The notes: a model not told the origin generated them from the letters alone. Positions 25,901-56,290 are shown, counted from the stretch's first letter. The stretch: DNA of 64,000 nucleotides from Psettodes erumei (GCA_016785225.1 JAFBJZ010000600.1:62001-126000), one strand, 5' to 3'. Made by a program: numbers and translations.

Positions 25901-28900
25901 CAGGTGAGGAGAGGCAGCGTTACACTGTCATTGTGTAGAAGAACATCATATTTTTGGAACAAATTTTCTTATGGTTAACAAATCCCATGAAAAGACTAAA
26001 AACAACAATGCATTTGTCGCTCGCCAGTACTGTCTGACTTATAAACGCCTATTTCTTCAAATAGTTGGCCTGAATAATTATAGACTTATTTCTCTTTGAA
26101 GGAGGATTAAGAAGATCACCTTGCCAAGCACTGGACGGTTACGTCACTTCACGAACGAGACTTTGTTGGACGTGCTTTTCTACAACAGTCCCACTTACTG
26201 CCAGACCATCATGGACACAGTTGCCCTAGAGATTAACAGACTTTATGCCCTGTTCATGAAGAGGAACCCAGATTACAGAGGGGGAATATCAGTGGCTGGA
26301 CACAGTTTAGGTACAGAAGCAGTTCAGTAGCTCCATTGCTTCTGGTCTTCTTTTCTGTCCTGTTTTACATTGTTTTCTTTCTGCACTTGTAGGTTCCTTG
26401 ATTCTCTTTGATCTGCTCTCAAACCAGAAGAATGGCTCTCTTGCAACAGCCACGCCAATCGTGCCCACTTCTAATGGAGACACCAAACAGGTCACACGCC
26501 CATTGATTGAGTTAATAAACGATATACAGTAACTCCTGCTGATCAGATTCTGCAACTTAGAGACACTGTTTTCATTTTCCCTGCTGAATTTGATGCAGGT
26601 CATAATTGATCACAAATATCTTAAAATCTTTGGCATCCTGATGTACACGATGGACCAATGCAACACATCATTGTTAAGTTCTGCTTCTCGTACCAGGTGG
26701 CAGCCCCTGTTGCGCAGGTAAACAGTACCGTCACGCCTCCGCCTGCAGAAGAGGAGGCCAAAGAAGACGGGGAGGAGTTCGAGGATCTCTCTGCGATGCT
26801 GGAACATCTGGGCCTGTCCGAGTACAAGAAAACCTTTGACGAGGAGAAGATTGATGTTGAATCTTTTGTAAGAATAAAATCCCCCCGTGCTTGGTATAAG
26901 AAAATTGGATCTTGGTCATGGAGGGACATTTAGACAGCTGCTAATATTTCAAAATCAACACATAATTTGTCAACGGCTGGGTTTTTCTGACGACACTTCA
27001 CGTCGTTCTTGTCAAGATGTGGGGACTGTTTTAATTTGGTTCCGTTCTCGCGCTCCTTTCAGCTCATGTGCACGATTGAGGATCTGAAAGAGATGGGAAT
27101 CCCCCTGGGCCCCAGGAAAAAGATCGCCAAGTTCGTCAGAGAAAGAGTGACCAAGCAGGTGAGACCGTCTCTGCGCACGGGTGCAGCTCGTCCGCCGGTG
27201 GTGAAGACTTACAGGCTCTCTTTGTGTCGCCGTCGCGTGTGCAGGCAGCGCGACAGGCGGCCCAGGAGAAGAAAGCAGAGGTGAAAGAGGTCAGTCAGGC
27301 TCCGGCAGCAGCGGCGGCCGAAGCGCCGCTTGATCACGCTGTGAAGAAGCTTCCCGTGGGCAACACCGTCTCCTCCGTCCACGTCGATTACAACTACTTT
27401 GAAGTTGGTACTGGACAGGTAAATGTGACCTGAAAACAAAAATGCTGAAGATTCAGTTGACCGGACATTAAATAATAACGCCGTGGACGTTTTGCTCTGC
27501 AGGTGTCAGTGGTCTACCACGCGCTGGACTTCGAGCCGGCGAATTTCTTCGCTTTGGGTTCTCCGATCGGCATGTTCCTGACGGTCCGAGGGCTGGAGAA
27601 GATTGAGGAGTCGTACCAGCTGCCCACATGCAAGGGATTCTTCAATATTTATCATCCGGTAAGCGGCTCGTCCGACCTGTGAACGCCAAGTCTGCACATA
27701 CTCCAGTGGTCAAAGTCTTTTCATTCAGTCACAGTCAGCTGCAATTCCTAAACTGAGACTTTTTCACATTAGCTTGTTACACATTCAATAAACATGATAA
27801 ATTAAGATAATCAAAAACAAGTAGTTAGCATTTCCCCTTTACCCTGCTAACCCCCACATGAATCACGCTGCATGGAGACAGATCAAAATGTAATGGAAGC
27901 CATGTGGCTGAGTTACTTAACGCGCTGCCCTCTGATGTTTTCATGACTTTGTTTCAGTTGGACCCAGTGGCTTACAGGATTGAGCCCATGATAATCCCGG
28001 ACTTGGACTTGAAGCCCGTTTTGATCCCTCATCACAAAGGAAGGAAGAGGCTTCATCTCGGTACGACGCTCACGCGTTGTTGTCTCTTTTAAAGTTCCAC
28101 TCGCATCACCTCAGACAGGCAGGCCGCGGTTGTCGCGACGTATTTGATGAGCTGCGAGTGAATAATTGCACGTCGCAAGGTAACACAGAAAGCCGACACA
28201 GGCTGAGCTGTTGACCAGGGTAAGTGCACGTTGTGCACGTTGTGTACTCGGCTCAGCTCTCTATGTTCCTTATGGGTGGGGCGCCCTAATTTGTGTGGTG
28301 GCAAAATACAAAGAAGCTATTCTTGCACTGAAATTGCTGTGGTGCAGGAAGATGGCAAAAGACTTGACTCAGTAAAATATGAGCTGAAGGTCAAAATGAA
28401 GATTTTAACATTAAGAAGAGGCCAATGTGGACAAATCTCTGTGGTTTCATTAGGTAGATAAGAGGTCTAATAAATTCAAAGTAAAATAATCACATTTGTC
28501 AGTTTTCCTTTGCATAGATGCACTGTACTTCAGAAATGCAGAAATAGATTTTGTTCTCATTTTTCTCAAATTTAACCTCAATAGATATGAAATGTTTTTT
28601 CACGCAGACGGAGGAAGTAATGGATCTGTCTGTGTTTCAGAGCTGAAGGAGAGTCTGTCCAGGATGGGCTCGGACCTGAAGCAGGGTTTCATCAGCTCCC
28701 TGCGGAGCGCCTGGCAGACGCTCAACGACTTCGCTCGCGCTCACACCTCGTCCGCCCAGCTTCAGGCCGAGCTGGCCATCGTGGCCAATCAGATCGAAGA
28801 GCAGGAGAAGCAAGCGGAGGAGGGTGAGTTCCTGCGACGCCGTCACGTCAGTCCAGCCGTTTCTGTGCGCCGTGAAGATTAATCGCTCTCGCTCTGACGG

Positions 28901-29335
28901 GTCGCAGAGCATAAGATCCCAGAGAGCCCCGAGCCCCAAAGGGAAGAGGAGCCTCAGGTGAAGGTGGGGATGCTGAACGGAGGGAATCGCATCGACTACG
29001 TCCTGCAGGAGAAGCCCATCGAGAGTTTCAACGAGTACCTGTTTGCCCTCCAGAGTCACCTCTGCTACTGGTAATAAAAAAAAGAGGATTTCCATTCTGG
29101 CTTTTAACCACTGCACATGTTAAAAATTCCACCACCAAGTTGCAATCGCAACCATTTGGTTTTCACATCAGCAGACGGATGCAGTCCATTTACCTCTGTA
29201 ACTCAATCAGATGAAGCTAAAGCTTTCACATTAACACGTTTGCTGTGTTCTAGGGAATCTGAAGACACCGCTCTTCTTATCCTCAAAGAGATCTACAACA
29301 CCTTGGGGGTCCAGCCAGAGCAGCTCGCACATTAA
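22955..29335 (+). CDS. sec23ip: SEC23-interacting protein (p125), phospholipase A1-like
   Basis: Encodes the COPII-associated p125 protein that binds Sec23/Sec31 and organises ER exit sites. Coding exons: 22955-23087, 23679-24187, 24345-24552, 24679-24872, 24999-25088, 25173-25293, 25602-25691, 25762-25903, 26102-26310, 26393-26490, 26697-26867, 27063-27158, 27245-27418, 27503-27658, 27958-28060, 28641-28823, 28908-29070, 29254-29335. They join in frame to 973 aa (human about 1000). Order of parts: Pro-rich, Sec23-binding type N-terminus (residues 50-235), WWE-like module (about 240-350, with HWFYCK and CTWFYKGD), lipase-like GHSLG around Ser564 split by the exon 9/10 junction, SAM domain (about 628-687, AMLEHLGLSEYKKTF), and C-terminal DDHD domain (about 740-960, FFALGSPIGMFL). 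The family's enzymatic activity in this member is doubtful despite the GXSXG motif. The protein ends PEQLAH. Confidence 0.95.
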
Positions 29336-31116
29336 CCCCATGAAGTACCTGAGATGAAAAGAAGAAGCTCGGTGAAACTTTACCATTTGATTTATTTCAT
29401 GTCAGTTCTCCTGGATTTTCATGATTTTTTTTTCCTATTTTTATTTCTTTTTTTTATTTTCTATTCGTGTAGTTTATTGTATACAGATGAATAATACAAC
29501 TGTATTATGCCATTTGTCTTAAATTAAGAAACATACGAATGAGCTGGTAGATTGAGAGACAAGTTTGATATTACATTTTTATAGTTTAAATTATAGAACT
29601 TGTCAGGTTTACGGAAAATATGTATCATTAAATCAAAGGCCCACAGCAGACACGACATCGTAGAAGTTACTGCAGCCTTCTGTAAGTTTTATTTCATGGC
29701 CAAAATGTCAAAATAAATCATTTCCTTGCAAAAGTTCTTCCTGTTTGAATTGCTGTGCACTGCTGGGAGGAAGACGTGTAGGGCGAGGAGACTTGAAGAC
29801 TATCTACAAAAAAGCTGTAATATTTGGAGAAAAAAACCCAACAACATTTGACTTAAAAATCATCACTGTACAAGATGAGATGCGAGAATAACCTGCTTTC
29901 TTTGTGGAGGAAAAATTAAAGCATGTCTTGCCTGCTCAGGTTTTGAGAGTTGTGACCGGACCCCCTCAGCTGGGACGTCCTCCCTCGTGGCGACGAGGAA
30001 TCAAACGAACGAGCGTACGTTCTGCCGCCGCCGCCGAAACGACCTCCCCGACGTTTCGCGTCGCTTAAAGCGCGTAGGCACGTACGACAAAGGTATTCAA
30101 GTCACGCGTACGAAACAAAGGAACGGTAGAAAAGTATTTACAAGAGCGGCTGTAACATTCAATCTCAGTCCAGTATAAATGAATCATAGTGCTGTGAGTG
30201 AGCCTCACTGGGCGTGAATGACTGAAGTAATAACTGATTAGCGGAGTCCTCATATCATAGCGCTGCATGCTATAAGCAGATCTTTGCTCCTGGCTCTTAC
30301 ACTGTATTATCAACATGCGTCTTTGTTAAACTCATCGCTTGGAAACTGCCACCAGCAAACGGAACAACTGACTGACTGTGACATAAAACAAATAAAAAAA
30401 AGGTCCTTTTTTTTTTTTTTTTTTATAAACCAACCTACTGTGTGTGTGCATACTGTATATAAAATACTAACAGAACGGTATGGCTCCTTAAGCAGCTGCT
30501 AATAACCTGTACTGAGTAAAAGACGGCGGTGAACTAAAGCAAAAGTGAAGGGTTTGAAGCAACTAACATTTTTTAACTTCGGTTTACGGGAAGTGCAACT
30601 TCTCGCACTTCCCTCCGTCAATGGAAAACGAGCAGTTTTATACTTAAAACGCGTAACTATGATAGTTGGGTGTAGCTTGACCTTGTTTGACACCTTTTTG
30701 GAAAGTAGAAAAAAAATCTGGCCGACGTCACGTTCAAAAAAGGAAGCTCAGCAGCCGAGAACGTAACCACGGTGAAGAAACTGATCTCAAGTCAGGTTTA
30801 GTGGGCAGTCCTGCTTGTGTTGCATGCTTATTGAAACGACTGCCTAAGTCCAGCGGCTGTATTAAGTTGTCGTACAGGTGTAGGTTTTCCTTCGGCGGGT
30901 TAAATATCGTTAATTTGCTGATGCGCTTGTGTGCGACGCTGCTGGAGCTCTTCACCGAGAGCCATGACGTTTGACGTTGCTCGGTGTTCGTACATTCATT
31001 TGTCTGCAGCTGTGCGGTGAAATGCAGGAGGATCCGTGTAAACATGTCTTTGTGTAGCGTTGTTAGTATTGCCAGCACCTCGCGGTCTCGGCGGCGGGGG
31101 CGACGCCCGGGCTCGC
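29336..31116. other. Convergent 3' UTRs of sec23ip and csgalnact2
   Basis: Contains no coding exon I can recognise. The left part is the AT-rich sec23ip 3' UTR, with AATAAA at 29712-29717. The right part, read on the - strand, should be csgalnact2 3' UTR. A CpG-dense patch (about 29984-30120), a poly-T run (30407-30424) and a small inverted repeat (30588-30613) lie here. No clear csgalnact2 poly(A) hexamer was identified. Confidence 0.5.
29712..29717 (+). terminator. sec23ip: Candidate sec23ip poly(A) signal (AATAAA)
   Basis: AATAAA about 380 bases beyond the sec23ip stop codon, followed by a T/GT-rich stretch. It would give a compact 3' UTR of about 400 bases. Confidence 0.55.
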
Positions 31117-33410
31117 TCACTCCTCCGTTCTGCTCTGGGTCTTGAAGGCCTGTTTGCGCAGGTGCGCCTCGATCTCCTCGCGGAACACCAGCATGCCCAG
31201 GTGAGAGTGGGAGGCCTCGTTCATGGCTTTGGACTGGATGCACATGCGGTACTGCTCGGGCGTCAGCTCGTCGGCGCACTGCTTCTCGTGCCACAGGTGG
31301 AAGAGGCCGGACACCGGGGTCCGGATCACTATCAGGTCGCTCCGAAGATACTTCCTGTACAAGTGGACGTCCTCCACGCCCCAGCCTTTCACCTCAAGAT
31401 CAAACCCTCCTGGGGGAACAGAAGCCGTTGGGTTAAACGAAACTTAAAAAGCTCAGTTTAGCATTCTACTGCAGAGCGTTTACTCACCGATATTGAGGAA
31501 ATCGGAGCGATACTGACACGTCATTCCAAATCCAAAATCTCTCCAGAATCCCGCATCCTTTTTGTGAATCTGTTTGAAAAGGGAGGATCACTTACGAGAA
31601 ACCACGCCAAACCTTTGGCTGAATGGAAGTTCTATGTAAATAAAAGTGACAGAATGAAACCATCGCTCTCCACACACTCATCTTTCCGTAGTCCTTACCA
31701 GTTGGAGTTCAATCGGTGGAGCCAGCTCCAAATTTCCATAGACTATGGCAGGATTGTACAGACTGAACACCACTGGATAGAAGACTTTCTTGTCTACGAT
31801 ACAGAAATAAACACGGTGCGTTTAGCCTCACTCAGCCTGTAAAGCAAAAGCTCAGAGAGATGATAAATGTAAGAAATCTGGTAGAACAACGTGATTAAAC
31901 TTACTCGGAGCAGCGTGGAGTCGACAGGTGTTGAGGAACTCCAGCGTGAAGTGGATGTCGACGTCGCAGAAAAACATCAGGACGTCGCCTTTGGTCCAGG
32001 CGTGGGCTCCGATGTCCAGGCCCCGGCCTCGTGAGAACTCCTCGTCCACTGAGACCAGAGTGTAATTGGAGAAGCTCTCCTCCCTGGCAAATGGAAATTC
32101 CCGCGTCATATTTTGGGTAGGAAGCGGCGCAAGCACACGGAAAGCTCTTTCGCGGCGAGAGGACGAACCTGGACATTTTCTCCAAAGACGACTTGGCCTC
32201 CTGAAGACCTTCCTGCCCGAAATAAACCACTGTGAGGTGCACCCGTCTGTCCTGCTGTATGCACACCTCCCTGAAAACAGTTCCACATGTTATTTCTTCT
32301 TTCTGACTGATGTCAGGGGCACGCTGTAAGGCTGCGTCTAATTTCACAACAATTGTTGAAAAACCGGGTCCGCACGTCTGAATTCAAACTGAGCATGCTG
32401 GATCGTGTCTCGGCAGACTGGGGGTAATTTCTGATTCATCCTCACCTGAAGTTGTGTAAGAACTGTGAGAATGTTTCTACTCTGCCAGCCAGCGGCACAA
32501 TGATGTTAATTATCATTCCCGATGTTTCTACAGATGTGCTCCTGACTTTCATTAAGGGACCAAAGGGCCTGAAGAGCGTGACATGGCGGAAGCTGCTGGA
32601 ATCCTCTTTGGCAAAGAAGAGCTCGTAAAGCGTCCCCTTGTCTCGCTCTGTCCTGTACAGTCCTGCCAAATAAAAGAAGATAAAAGTTAAATATGTGAAA
32701 TTGAAAGAATGCATCAGTCAATAATCATCACTCTGAGGTCAGGCGGTATGGGTCTTACCCTCAGTAAAGTGACCCTCTGTGTAGGTTAGTCTCTGCATCG
32801 GCATGTCGTCCTCCACGCCGTCCTCCTCATCAGGGTTGTTGATGATGTCCAGCGCGGCCTCGACGACCTCCACCAGCTCGTCCCTGCGGTCTTTGCGTAC
32901 GGGTTTCTCCTCCGGGTGCCGCGTCAGCCCCATCTCCAGCTGATACACCTTGGACGAGGTGAAGCTCTCAAAGGGCACCAGGGCGTACTCGCTGGGCAGG
33001 CGCGCCCCCGTGTTGACCTCAGCCTTGTCGATCTGAGAGTGCAGGTACTCCAGCAGATCCCCCGGCTCTTGGTCTTTGTTCTCGGCCAGGCCCTGAACCC
33101 CGGGGAGCTCCTTCTTGTCCTGCAGGAGCTTCAGCTTCTCGCTCATTTCCTGCAGCTCCTGCTTGAGCTGGGCGATCTGGCGCTTGAGGCTGGCCGCGCG
33201 GTTCAGGTGGCGCTCCTCCTGTTCCTGCAGCAGGGCCTGGTAATACTCCTTCCCGTAGGTCTCTCCTCCCAGGCCGGGCAGGACCAGGCTGACATCTGCC
33301 GGAGGGGTGCACTCCAGCAGGTATGCGAACAGCAGCAGCACCAGCAGCAGGAAGAGCCCCAGAAAGAGCCAGCGGACCCGGCCCTGGAGCGGCAACCCCC
33401 GCCTGGGCAT
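31117..33410 (-). CDS. csgalnact2: Chondroitin sulphate N-acetylgalactosaminyltransferase 2
   Basis: Encodes the Golgi type II membrane enzyme that adds GalNAc to the linkage tetrasaccharide and growing chains in chondroitin/dermatan sulphate synthesis. Coding exons in transcript order: 33410-32759, 32662-32446, 32270-32169, 32083-31905, 31793-31699, 31569-31488, 31409-31117, joining in frame to 539 aa (human 542). Start chosen at MPRRGLPLQGR as in human; an in-frame codon five residues upstream is also ATG. Residues about 14-33 form the signal anchor (WLFLGLFLLLVLLLFAYLL), followed by a coiled-coil stem (about 55-105, LKRQIAQLKQELQEMSEKL) and the CHGN domain. The metal-binding DXD is CDVD at residues 364-366. 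The acceptor-side motif reads GWGVEDVHLYRKYL. ret lies upstream on the same strand, as in human. Confidence 0.95.
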
Positions 33411-35840
33411 CACGCTCACATACAAGCTATAGCTGATAAGTCTGCATTCCCTTTCCCCTCAGATCACATCACATACAGTATGCTGCTGCACATCATTTTA
33501 GGATTTTGAAAAGCTGCTTATGTCATTTTACTGTGAAGGTCTTGGCTTGGTCTTGGCACTTGGCTTCAATGAATCAGTGTTTTCATACATTGGTCCTGTG
33601 TAAATCCATGGGATGATCACCTGGGAAAATCACAGAAATCCACAATCAGATAAAAATCTTTTTCTGCGGAGCGAAGTCTTGGATTAAATGTTCCGGTTCA
33701 GATTAAAGCACTGGGAGTCGGCAGATGAACAGACACTTACCACTTCATAACACAGCATTGTGTTACGCTCCACCCAACCTTACTAATTAACCAACCTGCC
33801 CCTGACAATTTCATTCAAGCAATGAATACAACATTTTTCAGTAACAACGTGTTCTGTGATGGCTCAACTCCTGCGAAGATTTGACGTTTGTAAAGACTCG
33901 ATTCAAAAGCCGAGGAAAGAGAGACATGAGTAATTACCTTCACCTGGACTGTCCTCGCTAGCACACGGCGGCTAACGCTCAGCTAAACAACAGTACAGGG
34001 GAAAACTGGTGGGCGAGACGTCCACGTCCAGCAAGCTGCTAAAGGTGGACTTCCGGTTACACCGTCTCTTCTTCAAAATAAAAGCGACAGACCCTTCCGA
34101 AACAGCTTTAAAATAAACTGTAAAGCGCCAAGGGGCACCTTGTGGAACTGAAGGGTGTAGGTGAGATGAGGACAAACTATAGAACAACAACATTGCTCGG
34201 GGTTGTTTTTCTGACGATAATGCTATTTACAGAAATGTTTTCTGAAAATCCCCTGTATCTACCCATGTGGAGCTTATCCACCTCATCTTTTCCACCACAT
34301 ACCACGCACAATTGTTTCTTAAAGGTCACACAAACCTACAGCTCCAGCCCTCAGTGCACGATGTAATGATTTTTTTTCTATCCTGACACCCGCTGTCTTC
34401 ACCTGGCCTTGCGGCTGAAAATCAGTCTCGAGAGCGCTGTAATGAAAACCGGCAGGGCCCTGAGTGAAAAGTGCCAAAGCTGGCAACCACTCGCTTTTAT
34501 AATTCAAAAACCTAAGGTCATCAAATCCAAGTTACCAAAGCATTTCTTTATAGCTTAACCGCAAAAGGGAGATTAGATTTTTCTTAAACCCAAATTCTTC
34601 TAGTACACAACACTGTTTTTCTACTTGTTGCCACATTGTATTTCACTCTTGGAAAAAAGATCTTAATGCCGAGACACCATAGAGAATTCCAGCTTTGTAC
34701 TGTTAACTTGTAAAAAACAAGTATAGATGCTTAAAATATGACTTCAGATCTTTTTGAGATGATAACTGGAGAAAAATATTTACAGATTCTGCTAAGCCTT
34801 AAGCCAATCAAGAAAGTGAGGAACCAGTAACAAAGGATGTACTTGCTTTGTTACTTTTGGGCAGTTGCAGAATTCAACAGAGCTCCTTCACACAGAGGAA
34901 ATCATAATTTGCAAGGCATGTGCATTTCTAAAGAACAAAGAAATTCATATGGAATTCCCACTCGTCATAACATAACAGGTAATGCTTTGCAGACTATGTC
35001 TGAGATTCATTTCAGCTTTGTCTTCTTTCTAGCTGTCAAGGACAAGAATGAAGATAGAAACAGCTTCATGGCTACAGTAAACTTAAACAGTGACACCATC
35101 ACCTTGGTATGAGTATATCCCCTGTCTGATTGCAATAAACCCAGACTAAACATTCACACATCAACAGGGACCTGTGAATTTAATTAACCGTTCGACTGTT
35201 CGACAACTTGGTCAAACATGCATGGGTTGTGTTTACCATAAGACATTAATCCTGATCCTGCAGTTGGGTAATTAAAATGATTTTGCTTGTCATGAGTTTA
35301 ATAGATTGGAAAGCCCATCTCAGACTGGCTGCTTTATCAGATTAAGTGCAGCTATACACCGAGAGGTTTATATTTGGCATACGCAGTGAAGCACGCACAC
35401 ATTCTGGGGATGGACAATTATGTAAAAATGGTCATTATTCTAAAGTATGGGTTTCATCATAGCTATCGCGCAAGTTGCTGTGTGAAATGTGACATCTGCG
35501 TAATCTTCAGAACGTTCTCCCCAGCTGAAAATCGTGATACCGTACATTTAATGTAATTTTATTTTGAAAGATCTAAACCGGATCATGACACCATTCTGCA
35601 GCTAACTTGGCGATGTTCGGAGCTTCAGTACGCTTTCGCATAATTTAATGGTTGTTAGAGAGCCTGATAATTATTTATAGTGGTCAAAACACAAATACTC
35701 ACCTATTCCCGCCTGTGCCGAGCCCTGTCCGTGATTCAGCCGTTTGTTTTCAGTGAAACCAGCAGGCGCAGCCTGCTTGTGTTGCAAAATGCCACGGCGC
35801 AAAGAGAAAAGAGTGGGTCGAAACCTACTTCCGGTCAACA
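33411..35840 (-). promoter_or_regulatory. csgalnact2: csgalnact2 5' region with two candidate first exons
   Basis: Two places on the - strand combine an ETS-type CCGGAAGT with a downstream splice donor. The proximal one has CCGGAAGT at 34056-34049 and a GTAATT donor at 33938-33933. The distal one has CCGGAAGT at 35834-35827 and a GTGAGT donor at 35702-35697. Either could splice to an acceptor just upstream of the start codon (for example near 33426). The rest is AT-rich; open frames at 34142-34366 and 34837-35112 look fortuitous. Confidence 0.4.
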
Positions 35841-36597
35841 AGCAACCAATGGAAATTAGGGAGGGAATTTCGTCATCAAACATGCATCCTTGTTCATAAA
35901 TATTATCATCGTTATTATTATTTCTCATAATAAATCTTTTTATGACACAAATGTCACAAATATGTACAAATATAAAAAATAAAAGATTAATTTGTTAACC
36001 ACAACCACACAATCAAAATAAACTAATTATTTCACTTATTTACATTTATTACAAAGGTTTCAGATATTTTTTTCTGTTTAACAACTTCTTCTTTGTACTG
36101 TTCCTGTATTCCTCTGTATTTCCCTAACTTGTAAAACAAGCCTCTTATCTTAAAGATACCTTAGCTGATACCTTAACTCCTAATTGCATTACATCTGAAC
36201 TGGATGGTAACTGGAGACAAATCACTTGTTTTATATGCAAACCTGAGATCTGTTATCACTGTGGTGAATAAAGTAAACCAACAAAAGTCCCCATGAGGTT
36301 CTATTTTTAGTCATTGTTAGGTTAATTTTTCTGGTTAATTAATTTGCAATAAAGGTGGTAGGAATCTGAATCCTATCCCAGCAACACACATTGTTTTGAA
36401 AGTGCTGAGACACCATAGATAGGTCAAAAGTCCTTGTTTACTGACAGATACTGTTTCAGTCACAAAACATTCAGGAGCGTGGGTCAGGATGGGAAGTTCA
36501 GAGCATCGCCAAAATTCTCATAATGGAAGCGATGAAGGAGGAAGGGGTGACGGCTATAATTCTTCTGTATTATGTAAAAGTAAAAGATATTCCTAGA

Positions 36598-36600
<3 letters not shown>

Positions 36601-36634
<34 letters not shown>
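36601..36634. repeat. AT microsatellite
   Basis: Near-perfect AT dinucleotide run, read directly, between ret and csgalnact2. Confidence 0.9.
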
Positions 36635-36635
<1 letters not shown>

Positions 36636-37153
36636 TTATAAACTTAACCAGGTTTTATATCATGCAATTAATACATTAAAAGGGTTATTGAAATTTATGC
36701 TAAATTACACTGAAGTTTCACTCAAATGTAAATATTGACCTTGAAAGCATAAAAAAGTAGTCTTTATCTACAGCCTATACCAGACTGGAGCAGAGTTGAG
36801 ACTCAATTGAACTGGAAAAGGCACAAAAAATTGGAATTATTCCACAACACTGAATATTTACACATGAAACGGCCTCTGTTGACAAATGCTTGCCAGGCCA
36901 CTTCTGCAAATATTTAATAGTGATTTAGAAACAAATATTTCTGCAAGCTTGAGTGTGTAATGAACAAATTATGTCTGGATGTGCATCATATTGTAATGAT
37001 ATGAAAACATTAAGTGAGGTGAACCCACTAACTTTGGTTGCATTTTGTTGAGTATAAAAAAGGAAAATATTATTAGTATTTAGTAAACACAGAAAAGCTT
37101 CCTAACTATTTTCAAAGATGTTTGGTGAACAGACATACTGCACATTTTTAATG

Positions 37154-37159
37154 TTTATT
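37154..37159 (-). terminator. ret: Candidate ret poly(A) signal (AATAAA)
   Basis: TTTATT on the + strand, downstream of the RET51 stop codon on the - strand. Several other AT-rich hexamers are nearby, so the true cleavage site is uncertain. Confidence 0.3.
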
Positions 37160-37972
37160 ATTAATTGGAACATAATCAAATTATAACAACATAACAATGA
37201 TAACACTCGTTAGTTTACATAATCATACTTTTCCACAAAGATTGCAATTACAATGAATCAAAAAGTGAACTGTAGTCTGACACAGGACATGGTTACAATC
37301 TACAATAGGTCTCATGTCCTCACACTGGAGTAACACTCACTAGTTGATATTTTTCATGTAAAAAAACAAAACAAGAACAAGAACAAAAGCAAGAAAAACG
37401 TTCACTGAACATGTCTGTGTTACTTTTCTTTGGCAAGAACAGTTTTGAAACATCTTGTGGGAGAAACACAAAATGGGTCTTTGACATTTTGAGGAGAACA
37501 AGCCTCCTACAGTACAAACTTTACATTTTCAGAGTAAGTTCAGCATTTCGCTTTTTGTCCACTCAATCCCAGCTGTCTACAACCGGTGATGGTAAAGACG
37601 TCCCCTTTAATTCCTGGGCCGGAATAAGATCTTCACAGTCGCACATTAACAGTTTGAGGCTATTGTAGAAGCGGCACAGGCACTTAAAAGACATTGAGAC
37701 TGACATACAATCTGGTACAATAGTCATGCAGTGATACAACTTGGCCAACATGACCCATGAGGTAATAATTAACATACTGAAGAGCAGAATGAAGCATGGT
37801 CTATGTTGATCCAGCCAGTTTTGCAGCAAAGAGACCTCAGTTTTAAACCTTGAATACCCATGCAACAGAAATAAAAGGGAACCAACTTTAGCATCAGATT
37901 GTATATGTACAGTCTTATAGAAATATATACATCTACCAATTAAGTCATCTTTTCTACAGTGTTGGCTTGTCT

Positions 37973-55919
<17,947 letters not shown>

Positions 55920-56290
55920 GTTCGCGAACCATAAGTAAAAGTTTCTGAGTGAAAACACGATTCAATGAAGTTCCTTTGGCGGAAGATTTTTCCCAAAAAA
56001 AAATTCGAGGGGGGAAAAATAAACAGGGGCGCTGTATTAAGCAGCGTGCGTCCCGTGCGCGCGGCTCCGGGCAGACAGATGAAGTACTCAGAGTCCCATA
56101 GACGGGCTGCTGCGTGCGGCTCCACTGAATGCTGCTGGGCTGACTGGCTGGCCGAGGTGCGGGTGGAGGTGGTGGTGGTGGGGGGGTTGGGGGGGGGGGG
56201 TCACTGCTTCACTACTCACTGCTCCGCCGCTTCCGCAGCAGCAGACATCTACAGGAAATTTAAGAGCACAGTTTAACAGCAGGTCAGTCA
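55920..56290 (-). promoter_or_regulatory. ret: ret 5' leader and probable promoter
   Basis: Immediately upstream of the ret ATG on the - strand. It is GC-rich, with CpG-dense stretches around 56044-56075 and an extreme purine-rich tract at 56161-56200, about 240-280 bases before the start codon. No TATA box is evident. A TATA-less, GC-rich promoter matches the known mammalian ret promoter type. Confidence 0.5.
56161..56200 (+). other. G-rich tract with quadruplex potential
   Basis: The + strand has GGG, several GGT/GGA units, then runs of seven and twelve consecutive G, in a 40-base tract with no C. The complementary C-rich strand is the ret coding strand. It satisfies a G-quadruplex pattern by inspection. 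Confidence 0.6.

Larger units (their letters stand above)
35841..37972. other. AT-rich gap and probable ret 3' UTR
   Basis: No coding exon is recognisable. An AT microsatellite occupies 36601-36634. On the ret strand a candidate AATAAA lies at 37159-37154, about 815 bases beyond the RET51 stop, so the right part is probably ret 3' UTR. I see nothing else definite in the remainder. Confidence 0.45.

Noticed and set aside
28208..28250. Tandem GTGCACGTT-like units in a sec23ip intron
   Set aside because: Only two short copies; too little for a repeat or regulatory array.
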